Shown one piece after another: positions 28,090 through 37,315 of a stretch of DNA of 64,000 nucleotides (position 1 is the first letter of the stretch; each line of letters starts with the position of its first letter). The notes under the pieces were generated by a model. That model was not told the DNA's origin and ran no database searches. It saw only the letters and a program-made list of their open reading frames with translations. The translations under genes were made by a program, and so were the position numbers. Source of the stretch: Nocardia inohanensis NBRC 100128 (GTDB taxonomy: Bacteria; Actinomycetota; Actinomycetes; Mycobacteriales; Mycobacteriaceae); the NCBI RefSeq assembly GCF_001612945.1, contig NZ_BDBK01000002.1, positions 558,001 through 622,000 of the forward strand, given 5' to 3'.

Positions 28090-28631
28090 CCGCGTCACCT
28101 CACCATCGGTTTCGCACAGCGGGCTGGACTGTGCTGTCACGAGTGTATGTCGTTGTCGCCGTGCCGCGCTCGTGACCGAATCGAGCGCCCGCGACGCGCG
28201 TCGCGCGCGACTCGCCAGTTACGTGTGTGAAAACACCATCGGACCTGCGGGGTAATCGATTGACGGGAAGCGATAACAGTTGCATCATTCGTTACAGTCC
28301 CCCGTCCAGTCGGGGTCTTGCGAGTAGCCGGTCGATGACCGCCCGGTGAAGATCGTCCGTCCAGTTCTCGGCGGAGACGAACGCGAACAGTATTCAACCG
28401 TGACGCGCCAGCGTCCATCGAGTGAGCGAGGTGAACCCGAATGATGTTCCGGCCCAATCCAGATCAGCTTCCGACGTCGTCCGGAGTCACCCTCTCGGCT
28501 CCGTTCTTCTGAATTCGCGCAGCAGGTTTCGCGGCGAGCGCCGGCACCGGGTCATCCGGGGCCGGCGCGGGCCGCGGACACGTGTGATCGGTCGTGAGGT
28601 GTAGCAGCGCAACAACAGAGCGGAGATGGTG
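28090..28631. other. Intergenic region upstream of the stealth gene
   Basis: About 540 bases without a convincing gene. It holds a CG-rich imperfect palindrome GCGACGCGCGTCGCGCGCGA near 28192 and an AT-richer promoter-like part around 28220-28300. A 23-codon open frame (28441-28512, MMFRPNPDQLPTSSG...) has GAGGTGAACCCGA before its ATG. That frame could be a leader peptide but has no recognisable content. Confidence 0.35.
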
Positions 28632-30092
28632 ATGGTGGATATGGGTTCGGGGCAGCAGCCGGCGGTGGAGATGGTGTCGGGTTCGACGGTGGCGAATCTG
28701 GTGGTGTCGGCGGCGGTGATCGACGACTTGCGGTATCTGCGAGCGGAATTGACCGCGGCGGAGGTGTCCTTCCTGCTGGTGCGCGATTCCGATCACCGGC
28801 TGGTGCTGGCGGTCGACAGTGCGCATCGCCTCGCCCTGCGCCGGGTGCTGGGCGCGGCGATGGTGGCGGGGTTCTCGTGTAACGAGAAGCAGCACAATGT
28901 GTTCCGGCTGGGGCGGGACCTGGACCCGGCGCATCACGTGGAGATCGAACTGTGGGACCACCACGGCGACACCGTGGAGTGCCCGCGCCCGAACGCGCTG
29001 ACCCGCAATGTCTTCGACGTCGCCGATGTCGAGCCCACCACCGTCCTGCTCTACGACGTCGGCTGGCCCACCCTGGCCGGCATGTTCGCGCCCCACCCCA
29101 CCGATGTCGGCTTCGATATCGACCTGGTCTTCTCCTGGGTGGACGGCACCGATCCCGAATTCCGGGCCCGCCGTGCGGGAATGCTCGCGCAGGTGGTGGT
29201 CGGCGAAGGCGACGACGCGGATGCCCGCATCCGCCAGATCGACGAACTGCGCTACGCGCTGCGCTCGGTGCACAAGAACGCGCCGTGGATCCGCCGCATC
29301 TTCATCTGCACCGACTCCCGGGTGCCGGACTGGCTGGCCGAGGACCCCAAGGTCACCATCGTGCGCGCGGTGGACCATTTCTCCGATCTGTCGGCGCTGC
29401 CGGTCTTCAATTCCCATGCGGTGGAGTGCCAGTTGCAGCACATCGAGGGGCTCTCCGAGCACTTCCTGTACTCCAACGACGACATGTTCTTCGCCCGCCC
29501 GGTGCGGCCGTCCATGTTCTTCACCCCGGCCGGGATCAGCCGCTATATCGAGGCGGGCACGCGCATCGGCCCGGGGGCCAACAACGAACGCCGCAGCGGG
29601 TTCGAGAACGCGGCCCGGGTGAACCGCCGCCTGCTGGCGGATCGCTTCGGCCACATCATCATCCGGCATCTGGAGCACACCCCGGTGCCGTTGCGCCGCA
29701 GCGTGCTGCACGAGATGGAGGCGGCATTCCCGGAGGATTTCGCCCGCACCCGTGCCAGCCGTTTCCGGGCCGCCACCGATATCTCGGTCACCAATTCGCT
29801 CTACCACTTCTACGCCCTGCTCACCGGCAGAGCCGTCCCCCAGGAGGCCGCCAAGGTCCGCTACGTCGACACCACCCTCTACACCGGCCTGGCCCTGCTC
29901 GACGGCCTCGCCAAGCGCCGCAATGTGGACTTCTTCTGCCTCAACGACGGCAGCTTCCCGGAGGTCCCCGAGGCCGAGCGGGTTCGCGCGGTGTCGGAGT
30001 TCCTGGAGACCTACTTCCCGGAACCCGCGCCCTGGGAGAAGCCCGAAACCGTCGCGGGCGGCCTTACCGCCTTCGAATCCGGCGCGGCCTGA
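28632..30092 (+). CDS. Stealth family sugar-phosphate (capsule) phosphotransferase, CpsY-like
   Basis: About 486 residues. Stealth proteins transfer hexose-1-phosphate units to build phosphodiester-linked surface polysaccharide. The conserved regions are visible: CR1 IDLVFSWVDGTDPEFRAR at about residue 163, CR2 IRQIDELRYALRSVHKNAPW, CR3 LSEHFLYSNDDMFFARPV, and CR4-type FFCLNDGSFPEVPEAE near the end. ATG at 28632 has CGGAG six bases before it; the ATG six bases earlier has no room for a site. It is convergent, with a 12-bp gap, with the Rv0805-like phosphodiesterase, the same pair as Rv0805/Rv0806c (cpsY) in my memory of M. tuberculosis. Confidence 0.9.
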   Translation: MVDMGSGQQPAVEMVSGSTVANLVVSAAVIDDLRYLRAELTAAEVSFLLVRDSDHRLVLAVDSAHRLALRRVLGAAMVAGFSCNEKQHNVFRLGRDLDPAHHVEIELWDHHGDTVECPRPNALTRNVFDVADVEPTTVLLYDVGWPTLAGMFAPHPTDVGFDIDLVFSWVDGTDPEFRARRAGMLAQVVVGEGDDADARIRQIDELRYALRSVHKNAPWIRRIFICTDSRVPDWLAEDPKVTIVRAVDHFSDLSALPVFNSHAVECQLQHIEGLSEHFLYSNDDMFFARPVRPSMFFTPAGISRYIEAGTRIGPGANNERRSGFENAARVNRRLLADRFGHIIIRHLEHTPVPLRRSVLHEMEAAFPEDFARTRASRFRAATDISVTNSLYHFYALLTGRAVPQEAAKVRYVDTTLYTGLALLDGLAKRRNVDFFCLNDGSFPEVPEAERVRAVSEFLETYFPEPAPWEKPETVAGGLTAFESGAA

Positions 30093-30104
30093 ACCGGATC
30101 GGGG

Positions 30105-31055
30105 CTAGCCGACCGTTTCGCCGTCGGCCTCGGTGGCGGTACGGCGGCGCAGCACGTGCGGAATGCCGGCGGCGGGCGGAATAACGATCCCGGCTTCGGC
30201 GAGCCGCCGCGCCGCCTGTTCGGGCGTCGCGGGCTCGCCGACCGTCGGGCCGCTGCCGATCGGCACCACCGAATGCACGATGGTGTCCGGGTAGATGTGC
30301 ACGTAGTTGAATCCCTGCGCCCCGTCGCGACCACGCAGCCCGCCGGTCTCGACGGCCAGGTCCTGGGTGTAGCAGGTGGCGGAGGCGACCGAGACGGGAA
30401 TGCCCGCGAAGCTGGCGCTGGTCGAGAAGTGCAGGTGCCCGGCGAGAATCGCGCGGACATCGGTGCCGTCCAGCACATCCGCGAGCCGGCGTTGATCGCG
30501 CAGCTCCACCGTCACCGCCAGATCCAGCACGCAGGGGATGGGCGGATGATGCATGGCCAGTACGGTGCCGAAGGGCGCCGGTTCGGCCAGCACCTCGCGC
30601 AGCCACTCCAATTGCTTGTCGGTGACCGCGCCCCAATGCTGCCCGGGCACCGTGGTGTCCAGGGCGATGACCCGCAGCCCGTCGAACATGTGCACGCTGT
30701 CCAGCGGTGTGACAGCACGCTTTTCGTCCAGCAGATGCTGCCGTAGTTCGGCGCGGTTGTCGTGATTGCCGGCCACCCACACCAGCGGCGCGCCGACTCG
30801 CTCGGCCCACGGCTGCACCAGATCGCGGAGCTTGCGATACGCCCCGGGCTCGCCCTGGTCGGTGAGATCGCCGGTGAAGACGATGGCCGTCGGCTTGATC
30901 CCGCTGGCTTCGGCCTGTCCCAGCAGCTCCCGTAGCCGCGCCACGGCGTCGACGTCGCCGTACAGGTCGGCGTCGGGCGCGATCAGATGGGTGTCGCTGA
31001 AATGGAACAGAACATGGTCGGCCTTGGGATACTCGGCGACTCTCGAGATGTGCAC
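30105..31055 (-). CDS. Class III cyclic nucleotide phosphodiesterase-like metallophosphoesterase, Rv0805-like
   Basis: 316-residue calcineurin-like metallophosphoesterase with the full two-metal set: [29 protein letters not shown] and AGHLHFS. The arrangement and C-terminal tail match Rv0805, which hydrolyses 2',3'- and 3',5'-cyclic nucleotides. The GTG start is preceded by GGGGAGGATCC. Its end is 12 bp from the end of the stealth gene. A role in cyclic nucleotide turnover or envelope behaviour is inferred from the family. Confidence 0.9.
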   Translation of the reverse strand: MHISRVAEYPKADHVLFHFSDTHLIAPDADLYGDVDAVARLRELLGQAEASGIKPTAIVFTGDLTDQGEPGAYRKLRDLVQPWAERVGAPLVWVAGNHDNRAELRQHLLDEKRAVTPLDSVHMFDGLRVIALDTTVPGQHWGAVTDKQLEWLREVLAEPAPFGTVLAMHHPPIPCVLDLAVTVELRDQRRLADVLDGTDVRAILAGHLHFSTSASFAGIPVSVASATCYTQDLAVETGGLRGRDGAQGFNYVHIYPDTIVHSVVPIGSGPTVGEPATPEQAARRLAEAGIVIPPAAGIPHVLRRRTATEADGETVG

Positions 31056-31188
31056 GGATCCTCCCCGCGTCTGGGTGTGCGCCTCTGGCTTGCCGATTCA
31101 GTTCGCCAGAATAGCGAAGCCCTTTCTTCCAGCGTGCCCGTGCCCAGTGACGGCATGCTTGCGGGAAGGTGAGTTTTACGTGTCGGGA

Positions 31189-32604
31189 TTAGTGCCCGAG
31201 GCTACCGGCCAGCACCCGCGGATGTTCCTGCTCACGTTCGTGCAGCAGGGTGAAGTAGCGGCGCAGCATCAGCACAGCGGTGGTGGCGAGTCCGGCGGTG
31301 AGCCCCCACCAGACTCCGGCCGCGCCCAAGTGCACCGGGAACGCAAGTAGCAATGCGGTGGGCAATCCCACAGCCCAGTACCCGACCAGCGAGAGCCGGA
31401 ACCCGGCCTTGGTGTCCTTGAGCCCGCGCAGCAGTCCGACGCCGATGTTCTGGGCGGCATCGAAGAATTGCAGCACGATGGCGATCAGCAGCAGGGTGTG
31501 GGCGAGGGCCACGGTGGCGGCGTCGGTGTCGTCCAGGAACGGTCGCAGCACCCAATCCGGGGCCGCCACGTAGACGATGCCGGTGAGCGCCGCGACGCCC
31601 GCCGCGTAGCGCAGCGCCAGCCACGCCACCGAACGGGCATGCGGGAACTCGTCTTTGGCGACGGCCTTGCTGACCAGGATGGAGGCGCCGTGCGACAGCC
31701 CGATCGCCACCTGGAAGACGATGTAGACGATCTGGTAGACGACATTGTGCGCGGCCAGCGCCGCCGCCCCGATACTGCCCATGACCAGCGCCAGCACCGA
31801 GAACATGCCGGCCTCGGAGCCGTAGGTGAGCGCGATCGGCAAGCCCAGGCGCAGTTCGGCTTTCACCGTTCCGGCGTGCACCGGCCACATCCGGATCGGC
31901 AGCGTCCGGCCGAGTTTCGGGTCCCGGCGCACCATCGCCCAGAACACCCCGAAGGTGATCAGGAAGACCAGCGAGGTGGCCACGCCGACACCGGTCAGGC
32001 CGAGCTCGGGCAGGAAGAACCAGCCGTGCATGAAGCCCAGGGCGAGCACCACATTCAGCGCCACCGAACCCAGCGTCACCAGCAGCAGCGCCTGCGGGCG
32101 CTGCATCCCGACCGTGTACTGCCGCAGCACCTGGAACCACAGGCAGGGCAGCAGGCCCGGTGCGAGGGCGACCATCATGGGCCGGGCTTCGGCCAGCACC
32201 GCGGCGTCCTGGCCCAGCCAGCGCAGCGCCCAGCCCAAGCCGATCAGCAGTGCGCCGCCGAGGATTCCGGCGACGGTGGCGATCAGGAAGCTGGAGCGCA
32301 CCACCTCCCGGACCTCGGCATCGGCGCCGCGCGGTTTTCCGCTGGCGCGCGTGTGCTTCTCGGCCCGGCTGACCACCGTCGCGACCTGATTGCCGGTGCC
32401 GGTGATCAATCCGACGCACATGGTGCGAATCTGGTTGAACAGCACCAGCGCCAGCCCGCCCGCCGCCACCTGCCGCACCCCGAGCGTGCCCATCAGCGCG
32501 ATATTGGTGGTCGAAACCGCCACTTGGGCAAGCTGAGTCAGGGCGATGGGCGTGGCCAGCGCGGTGAGCTGACGTCCATCGGAGTGCCGCGGGCCGAGGT
32601 TCAT
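31189..32604 (-). CDS. MATE family exporter of the diaminopropionate operon
   Basis: 471-residue multidrug-and-toxin-extrusion type membrane transporter with about 12 helices. The N-terminus LTALATPIALTQLAQVAVST and the repeat-2 start LRLGLPIALTYGSEAGMFSV are the two MATE signatures. The frame extends 68 codons upstream in arginine-rich, unlikely sequence; ATG at 32604 overlaps the stop of the SbnA-like gene (ATGA), so the exporter is coupled to it. As last gene of the five-gene operon it is the probable exporter of the product. Confidence 0.88.
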   Translation of the reverse strand: MNLGPRHSDGRQLTALATPIALTQLAQVAVSTTNIALMGTLGVRQVAAGGLALVLFNQIRTMCVGLITGTGNQVATVVSRAEKHTRASGKPRGADAEVREVVRSSFLIATVAGILGGALLIGLGWALRWLGQDAAVLAEARPMMVALAPGLLPCLWFQVLRQYTVGMQRPQALLLVTLGSVALNVVLALGFMHGWFFLPELGLTGVGVATSLVFLITFGVFWAMVRRDPKLGRTLPIRMWPVHAGTVKAELRLGLPIALTYGSEAGMFSVLALVMGSIGAAALAAHNVVYQIVYIVFQVAIGLSHGASILVSKAVAKDEFPHARSVAWLALRYAAGVAALTGIVYVAAPDWVLRPFLDDTDAATVALAHTLLLIAIVLQFFDAAQNIGVGLLRGLKDTKAGFRLSLVGYWAVGLPTALLLAFPVHLGAAGVWWGLTAGLATTAVLMLRRYFTLLHEREQEHPRVLAGSLGH

Positions 32605-33728
32605 CGGGCCGCGGCCCCTTCCAGCTGTTCGGCGGGCACGAGAATGGCGTGCGTGGTTCCCGCCGGGCGCCGCGGCCGCCGGTGTCCGGGGGCGAAGTGG
32701 TCGAGCAGTTTCGCGACGTGGCTCTCGGTCTCGGCGTCGACCAGGTCGCGGTCGTTCATCCAGTCGTCGTCGAAGACGGTGTCGAGATACTTCTCGCCGC
32801 CGTCGCACACCACGGTGATCACATTCGAGCCGGGCGGGAACTCGTCCATCCGCTCCAGCGCCGCGAACACCGATCCGCCGGCCGATCCGCCGATCATCAG
32901 CCCGAGTTTCGCGGCCACCACGCGGGCGGCGGCGAAGGCCTCCACATCGGAGACCTTCAGGCCCTGCTCGAGCAGCCCCAGATCCTCGGCCACGATCTTG
33001 CCCGGATCCGCGCCCTCGGGGGTGCCGGTGCCAGACTGCCAGTACGGCCCGGCGGGACCGCCGAAGGCGATCGAGCCCACCGGTTCCACGCCGTACAGGA
33101 CTGGCCGGTGCCCGAGCTCGCGCAGGCGGCGGGCCGCACCGAAGAGCGAGCCGCCGGTCCCGACCGCGGAGATCAGCACGTCCACCCGGCCCAGCGCGGC
33201 CAGCAATTCGTCCGCGAGCGCGTAGTAGCCCAGCGCGTTGGCGTCATTGTTGTGCTGTTCGGTGAAGTAGGTGTTGGGGGTGCGCCCGGCGGCGATCGCC
33301 GCCTCGCACTCGGCCAGTGCCATCCGTTCGGCCAGTTCTTCGCGGGCCGAGGTGGCGAGGCTGTCCGAATCATCGTCCTCGTCGACATAAACCAGCTGGG
33401 CGCCCATGGCTTTCATCGCTCGCAGTTTGTCCTTGCAGGCGTGGTGATCCACCACCGCGGTGAAGCGATACCCGCGTTCGGCCGCCACAACCGCCAATCC
33501 GAGCCCGGTGTTTCCGGAGGTGGATTCGATAATGTGCCCGCCGGGCGTCAACCGTCCCCGGCGTTCGGCGTCGTCCACCATGGCGCGGGCCATTCGGATT
33601 TTCGCGGTGCCGGTCGGGTTCATGTTCTCGAGCTTGAGGAACAGTCGAGTGCCGGTATCGGTAGCGGCCAGTTCGAACAGCGGCGTCTGCCCGATGAGGT
33701 CTGTCACACGGCCGGTGACAACCTGCAT
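32601..33728 (-). CDS. SbnA-like N-(2-amino-2-carboxyethyl)-L-glutamate synthase
   Basis: 375-residue fold-type-II PLP enzyme of the cysteine synthase family. The Schiff-base Lys43 lies in ENMNPTGTAKIRMARAM, the PLP-phosphate loop is in ESTSGNTGLGLAVVAAERG, and SAVGTGGSLFGAARRL and IGGSAGGSVFAALERM follow. The extra acidic segment EDDDSDSLATSAREELAER and the IGQTPLFEL start resemble SbnA, which condenses O-phosphoserine with glutamate. Next to an SbnB-like gene, this is the established first step to L-2,3-diaminopropionate. AAGGAG lies eight bases before the ATG. A plain cysteine synthase is the alternative but does not explain the context. Confidence 0.82.
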   Translation of the reverse strand: MQVVTGRVTDLIGQTPLFELAATDTGTRLFLKLENMNPTGTAKIRMARAMVDDAERRGRLTPGGHIIESTSGNTGLGLAVVAAERGYRFTAVVDHHACKDKLRAMKAMGAQLVYVDEDDDSDSLATSAREELAERMALAECEAAIAAGRTPNTYFTEQHNNDANALGYYALADELLAALGRVDVLISAVGTGGSLFGAARRLRELGHRPVLYGVEPVGSIAFGGPAGPYWQSGTGTPEGADPGKIVAEDLGLLEQGLKVSDVEAFAAARVVAAKLGLMIGGSAGGSVFAALERMDEFPPGSNVITVVCDGGEKYLDTVFDDDWMNDRDLVDAETESHVAKLLDHFAPGHRRPRRPAGTTHAILVPAEQLEGAAAR

Positions 33729-33775
33729 GTCCGTATCTCCTTGCGGGTGAAATGTGCGCGGATGGGTTCCGGTCT

Positions 33776-35086
33776 TCAGCGGAGCGCCGTGGGCCCGTCG
33801 ATTGTCCACTCGAATTCTGCACCCTCGGCGTCGGAAAGGACGACCTTGGGTGGAATTGGCAACTCGTGGAAGCCGGATTCGTTGCTGTCCATCTGATAAC
33901 CGGCGGTATTCGGATAAATCAGTAGATCGCCGCGCCGGGCGGCGCGCGGCAGCGGTATCCGCCGCCAGCTGAGCATGTCGTCCTCGAGACAGCTGGCGCC
34001 GCCGACACAGGTCGGTGTGACCCGGCCCGGGCGCGTCGGCCACAGCACCGGATCGGGCAGGTACTCGGAGTCGAACCATTGCTCGGACAGGCTCAGGCTG
34101 GTGCCGTTCACGGTGAGGATCGTGTACGGATGACCGTGTGCGGTACGGGTTTTGCTGCCCTGCACGGTGAAAACCGTACTGCCGGCGCGGTCTACCAGCG
34201 CCCGGCCCGGTTCGATGGCCAGCCGGATGTCGGCGGTGCGCAGCCGGGTGCCCAGATGCTCGTGCTCGAGAATCCGCTCGAGCATGCGGGGGCCGGGGCA
34301 GGGGAAGTGGTACGGATAATAAGACTCCAGCTCGGGCGCGTGTTCCTTGTGGAACCACAGCGGATTCGAGGCGCGCGCGAAGGCCCGCCAGTGCTCCGCC
34401 GGAACGTAGTCGACACCGAAGCCGCCGCCGATGGAGATGGTGTCCGCCGGATGCCCGAGCCGCCGGGCCGCACGGCACCGCTCGATCAGCAGCAGGGCCA
34501 TCTCCGCACGCGGCGCCGCCTCGTAGCCGCTCAGGTGGAAGCTGAAGCCTTCCAAGCGAATCGAAGCCGGGTCGATGGCGGTGAGCGCCGCTTCGAGCTC
34601 CGCGTCGGTGAGGCCGAAGCGGCTGGCGGAGTGCGGTGGCAGCACCCGCAACAGCACCCGGGCCTGGAGTCCGGCCAGCAGGTGCAGTTCCTCCGGGCTG
34701 TCCACGGTGATCAGGGCCGCGTGCCGGACCGCCAGCCGCAGCAGGCCATCGGATTTGGCGGGCCCGGTCACCACCAGGTCGCGGCCGGTGACGCCGCCGG
34801 CGAGAGCGGCCCGGAATTCGCCCTCGCTCGAAACATCGACTCCGATACCGGATTCCGCGCAGGCGCGCACCACGCACTCGGCTTTGTTGGCCTTCTTGCC
34901 GTAATAGATGGTTCCGGTGATTCCATTGCGGGCGTACACATCCTGAAACGCCCGGATATTCTCGGTGACGCGGGCGGGATACATGACGTGGAACGGTCCG
35001 TCGATCGCGGTGGCGAGGACTTCGAGCGTTTTCTGGTCCGCGAGCAGCCGCTCTTCCCATTCGTCTCGGTGCGCGGGCATCGGCAA
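33776..35086 (-). CDS. Fold-type-III PLP decarboxylase (LysA/SbnH type)
   Basis: 436 residues with the alanine-racemase-like barrel and C-terminal domain of basic amino-acid decarboxylases. The PLP lysine is in YYGKKANKAE (Lys64/65). The HLSG stacking histidine, SIGGGFGVDYVP phosphate loop, AIEPGRALV, catalytic Cys in CVGGASCLEDD and active-site Tyr in YPNTAGYQM are all present. Related enzymes decarboxylate meso-diaminopimelate, ornithine or citryl-diaminopropionate (SbnH). Here the likely substrate is diaminopropionate or a conjugate, by context. It lies 85 bp after the SbnB-like gene and 47 bp before the SbnA-like gene. Confidence 0.82.
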   Translation of the reverse strand: MPMPAHRDEWEERLLADQKTLEVLATAIDGPFHVMYPARVTENIRAFQDVYARNGITGTIYYGKKANKAECVVRACAESGIGVDVSSEGEFRAALAGGVTGRDLVVTGPAKSDGLLRLAVRHAALITVDSPEELHLLAGLQARVLLRVLPPHSASRFGLTDAELEAALTAIDPASIRLEGFSFHLSGYEAAPRAEMALLLIERCRAARRLGHPADTISIGGGFGVDYVPAEHWRAFARASNPLWFHKEHAPELESYYPYHFPCPGPRMLERILEHEHLGTRLRTADIRLAIEPGRALVDRAGSTVFTVQGSKTRTAHGHPYTILTVNGTSLSLSEQWFDSEYLPDPVLWPTRPGRVTPTCVGGASCLEDDMLSWRRIPLPRAARRGDLLIYPNTAGYQMDSNESGFHELPIPPKVVLSDAEGAEFEWTIDGPTALR

Positions 35087-35171
35087 AGCGGTAATTTGGG
35101 ATCTATCCGGAAAGTCGAAGGCTTTGGCGGTTGTCAGAGCTATCCCCTCTCAGCGATGAATCGGGTATCTC

Positions 35172-36161
35172 TCAATCCCAAAGCGGCACCTCGGTCCCCC
35201 GGCCCTCCGCAATGGCGCGTTCCGCCAGCGCGTGCGCGACGGCGATATCGGTGAGCACCAGCCCACTGTTGTAGACGAAAATGCGTTCGCCATCGGTTAT
35301 ACGCCCGACGGCGCGGCGTGCCAGAATTTGCGGCAATTCGGCATCGACACGCCGTAGTCGGCCGTCGGGACCGGACATATCGGTCCCCGTGAGCGCCATT
35401 TGCTCGGCGCTGGTGGCGATGACGCGATCGGCTTCGGTGAGAGTCGAAGGGGCCAGGCCGTATCCGACGAGCACGACGGTCGACCCGGGGGCGAGATCCT
35501 TGGCCTCGAGGGCCACCTTGGTGCCGGGGCCGGCGGTCGCCAGCACCACATCGGCGGTGCGCGCCGCCGCCACCGGATCGCTCACGATCTCCAGCTCGGC
35601 CTGCGGATGATGGTGCAGCAGTTGGCGATACACCGCCTCGAGACCTTCCGGGTGCGTCCCGTAGAGCAGCAACCGGTTCAGCTGCGGGTTCGCGGCGAGC
35701 AAGTGGGGGAGGGCATTGCGGCCCTGGGTTCCGGTGCCGATGAGCAGCACACTGCGCGCACCCGGCCGGGCGGTCTCGCGAACCAGCAGCGCGGAGACCG
35801 CCGGCGTGCGCAGTGCGCCGATGCGCGAGCAGTCCATCATGGCGATGGGCATGCCGGTGGCGTCGTCGTAGAGCGTGATCGTGGTGTAGTAGCGCTTGGT
35901 GCTGCGATCGTGGTGCGGATCGAACTTGTAGGAGGTCTTCATGGCCACCACCCGGCGCCGGCCGTCACGGCCGAGCATGGCGTAGGCGACCGACCAGCCC
36001 TCCGGATGGGCGACGCTGAGCTTGCGGGGATTGTCCGAATCTCCCGATGCCAGTGCCAGGTACGCCTCCTCGACGGCGCGCACCACCTCGGCCGGGGCGA
36101 TCGGGACATCGGCTAGGTCGCTACGGCTGAGCACGCGTAGCGGGGTGGGTCTGGTATTCAC
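35172..36161 (-). CDS. SbnB-like dehydrogenase (ornithine cyclodeaminase family)
   Basis: 329-residue NAD-dependent enzyme of the ornithine cyclodeaminase/mu-crystallin family. The Rossmann motif is LLIGTGTQGRNALPHL at about residue 139. MKTSYKFDPHHDRSTKRYYT and DCSRIGALRTPAVSALL form the active-site region. In the staphyloferrin B pathway SbnB oxidises the SbnA product to L-2,3-diaminopropionate and 2-oxoglutarate, and the presence of an SbnA-like partner supports the same reaction here. Its ATG overlaps the stop of the dioxygenase gene (ATGA), so the two are coupled. The 2-oxoglutarate released could feed that dioxygenase. Confidence 0.84.
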   Translation of the reverse strand: MNTRPTPLRVLSRSDLADVPIAPAEVVRAVEEAYLALASGDSDNPRKLSVAHPEGWSVAYAMLGRDGRRRVVAMKTSYKFDPHHDRSTKRYYTTITLYDDATGMPIAMMDCSRIGALRTPAVSALLVRETARPGARSVLLIGTGTQGRNALPHLLAANPQLNRLLLYGTHPEGLEAVYRQLLHHHPQAELEIVSDPVAAARTADVVLATAGPGTKVALEAKDLAPGSTVVLVGYGLAPSTLTEADRVIATSAEQMALTGTDMSGPDGRLRRVDAELPQILARRAVGRITDGERIFVYNSGLVLTDIAVAHALAERAIAEGRGTEVPLWD

Positions 36162-37240
36162 TCGGCGGGTCCTCGGCTAGTGCGGAACGGGGCCACCACG
36201 CACTGCCCGTATCCGTCCTCGGCGGCCTCGTACGCAGCGCGATGGCGCTGTGGCAGCCGGATATTGACCCGCTTGAGCCAGCGGTCGGTGCCGTCGTAGC
36301 GGGGCGTGAACGGCACCCGTCCGTGCACCACCACGTCATTGTCCACCAGCAGGATCTCCCCGGGGGTCAAAGCGGCGGTGACGCAGACCCTTTCGAGTTC
36401 GGACGCGAGCTTGTCGTAGGCGGAACGGAATTCGGCGTCGGCTTCGTCCAGAGGGGTGTACGCGGGATCGAAACGCAGGGTGGCTTGGCCGTTCTCGGTG
36501 TGCAGGGTGATCACGGGCGGGGTGTGCGCGGCCGGGAAATCGGTGCCGTAGGACACGTCGGGCAGGATCGGCAGGGTGGCGCGGCCGAGCCGTTCGCGTT
36601 GTGCCGCATCGAGTTCGGCGCGGTGCACGCAGGAGACCGTGGTGCCGACCCGGTCCGGATTGCGCAGGCAGCCGAGCATGAGCAGGTTGGCGCGGCGCGG
36701 ATGGAAGGCGTCCTCGGTATGCGGGCTCAGCAGCGTGGTGCTCGATGCCCCGGACTGCTCGTGTTCGTGGCCCGGGGTGGGCAGGATGTTGTTGACCAGC
36801 CGCCCGCCCTGCTGGCCCTGCCAGCCGAAAGGCTCGCCCGCGCAACGCGCCAGCAGCAGCATGGCGATATCGAGTTCGAAGCTGGCGGCGCGGCGTTCGG
36901 GATCTCCGGCCCAGCCGGCGGCCTGCCGCCAATCGTGGGGTGTCTGCCCGAGTTCGTCGTCGCTCAGCGGTAGCCGTCCGATGACGGTGACGCCCGCGTC
37001 GGTGGCGGGCGGGCGCATGGCCTCGTGCACCGCGTCGGGGAGGCGGCCGTAGCGAGCGTCGATGTGGCCGAGCAGGATCGGATCGCTGAGCGTGGCGGTC
37101 ATCGCGGCGTCCGGCGTCAGTGTGTCGGCTATCTCAGCGGCGAGATAGCGCACCGCGCGCGCGGCGGATTCCGGCAGGTCGCGTCGTTCGAGTTCCGTGG
37201 GGTGAAGCGTCTTACGTTCGGAGAGAACGCTTTTCACCAA
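36158..37240 (-). CDS. Clavaminate synthase/VioC-like Fe(II)/2-oxoglutarate oxygenase
   Basis: 360-residue non-haem iron oxygenase resembling arginine or asparagine beta-hydroxylases (VioC, AsnO) and clavaminate synthase. It has the HxE form of the iron triad: His174 and Glu176 in SPHTEDAFHPRRANLLML, the distal His306 in VDNDVVVHGRVPF, and the 2-oxoglutarate-binding Arg in DRWLKRVNIRLP. The length equals that of VioC. It would hydroxylate a free or conjugated basic amino acid. It is the first gene of the operon, about 75 bp downstream of the iron box. The real substrate is unknown. Confidence 0.85.
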   Translation of the reverse strand: MVKSVLSERKTLHPTELERRDLPESAARAVRYLAAEIADTLTPDAAMTATLSDPILLGHIDARYGRLPDAVHEAMRPPATDAGVTVIGRLPLSDDELGQTPHDWRQAAGWAGDPERRAASFELDIAMLLLARCAGEPFGWQGQQGGRLVNNILPTPGHEHEQSGASSTTLLSPHTEDAFHPRRANLLMLGCLRNPDRVGTTVSCVHRAELDAAQRERLGRATLPILPDVSYGTDFPAAHTPPVITLHTENGQATLRFDPAYTPLDEADAEFRSAYDKLASELERVCVTAALTPGEILLVDNDVVVHGRVPFTPRYDGTDRWLKRVNIRLPQRHRAAYEAAEDGYGQCVVAPFRTSRGPAE

Positions 37241-37315
37241 AGGGGGTACCTTCCTGACTGGGAGGTGACGTGGTGTTTTCAGGCCCGGTGGGGAAAGGTA
37301 TTCCCATCTAGAAGA

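Noticed and set aside
28422..28604. 60-codon frame upstream of the stealth gene
   Set aside because: Composition is Arg/Ser-rich with no family signal; no evidence it is translated.
32605..32808. 68-residue N-terminal extension of the MATE exporter
   Set aside because: Arg/Pro-rich and antisense-like in composition, overlapping the SbnA-like coding end; the ATG overlapping the upstream stop is the better start.
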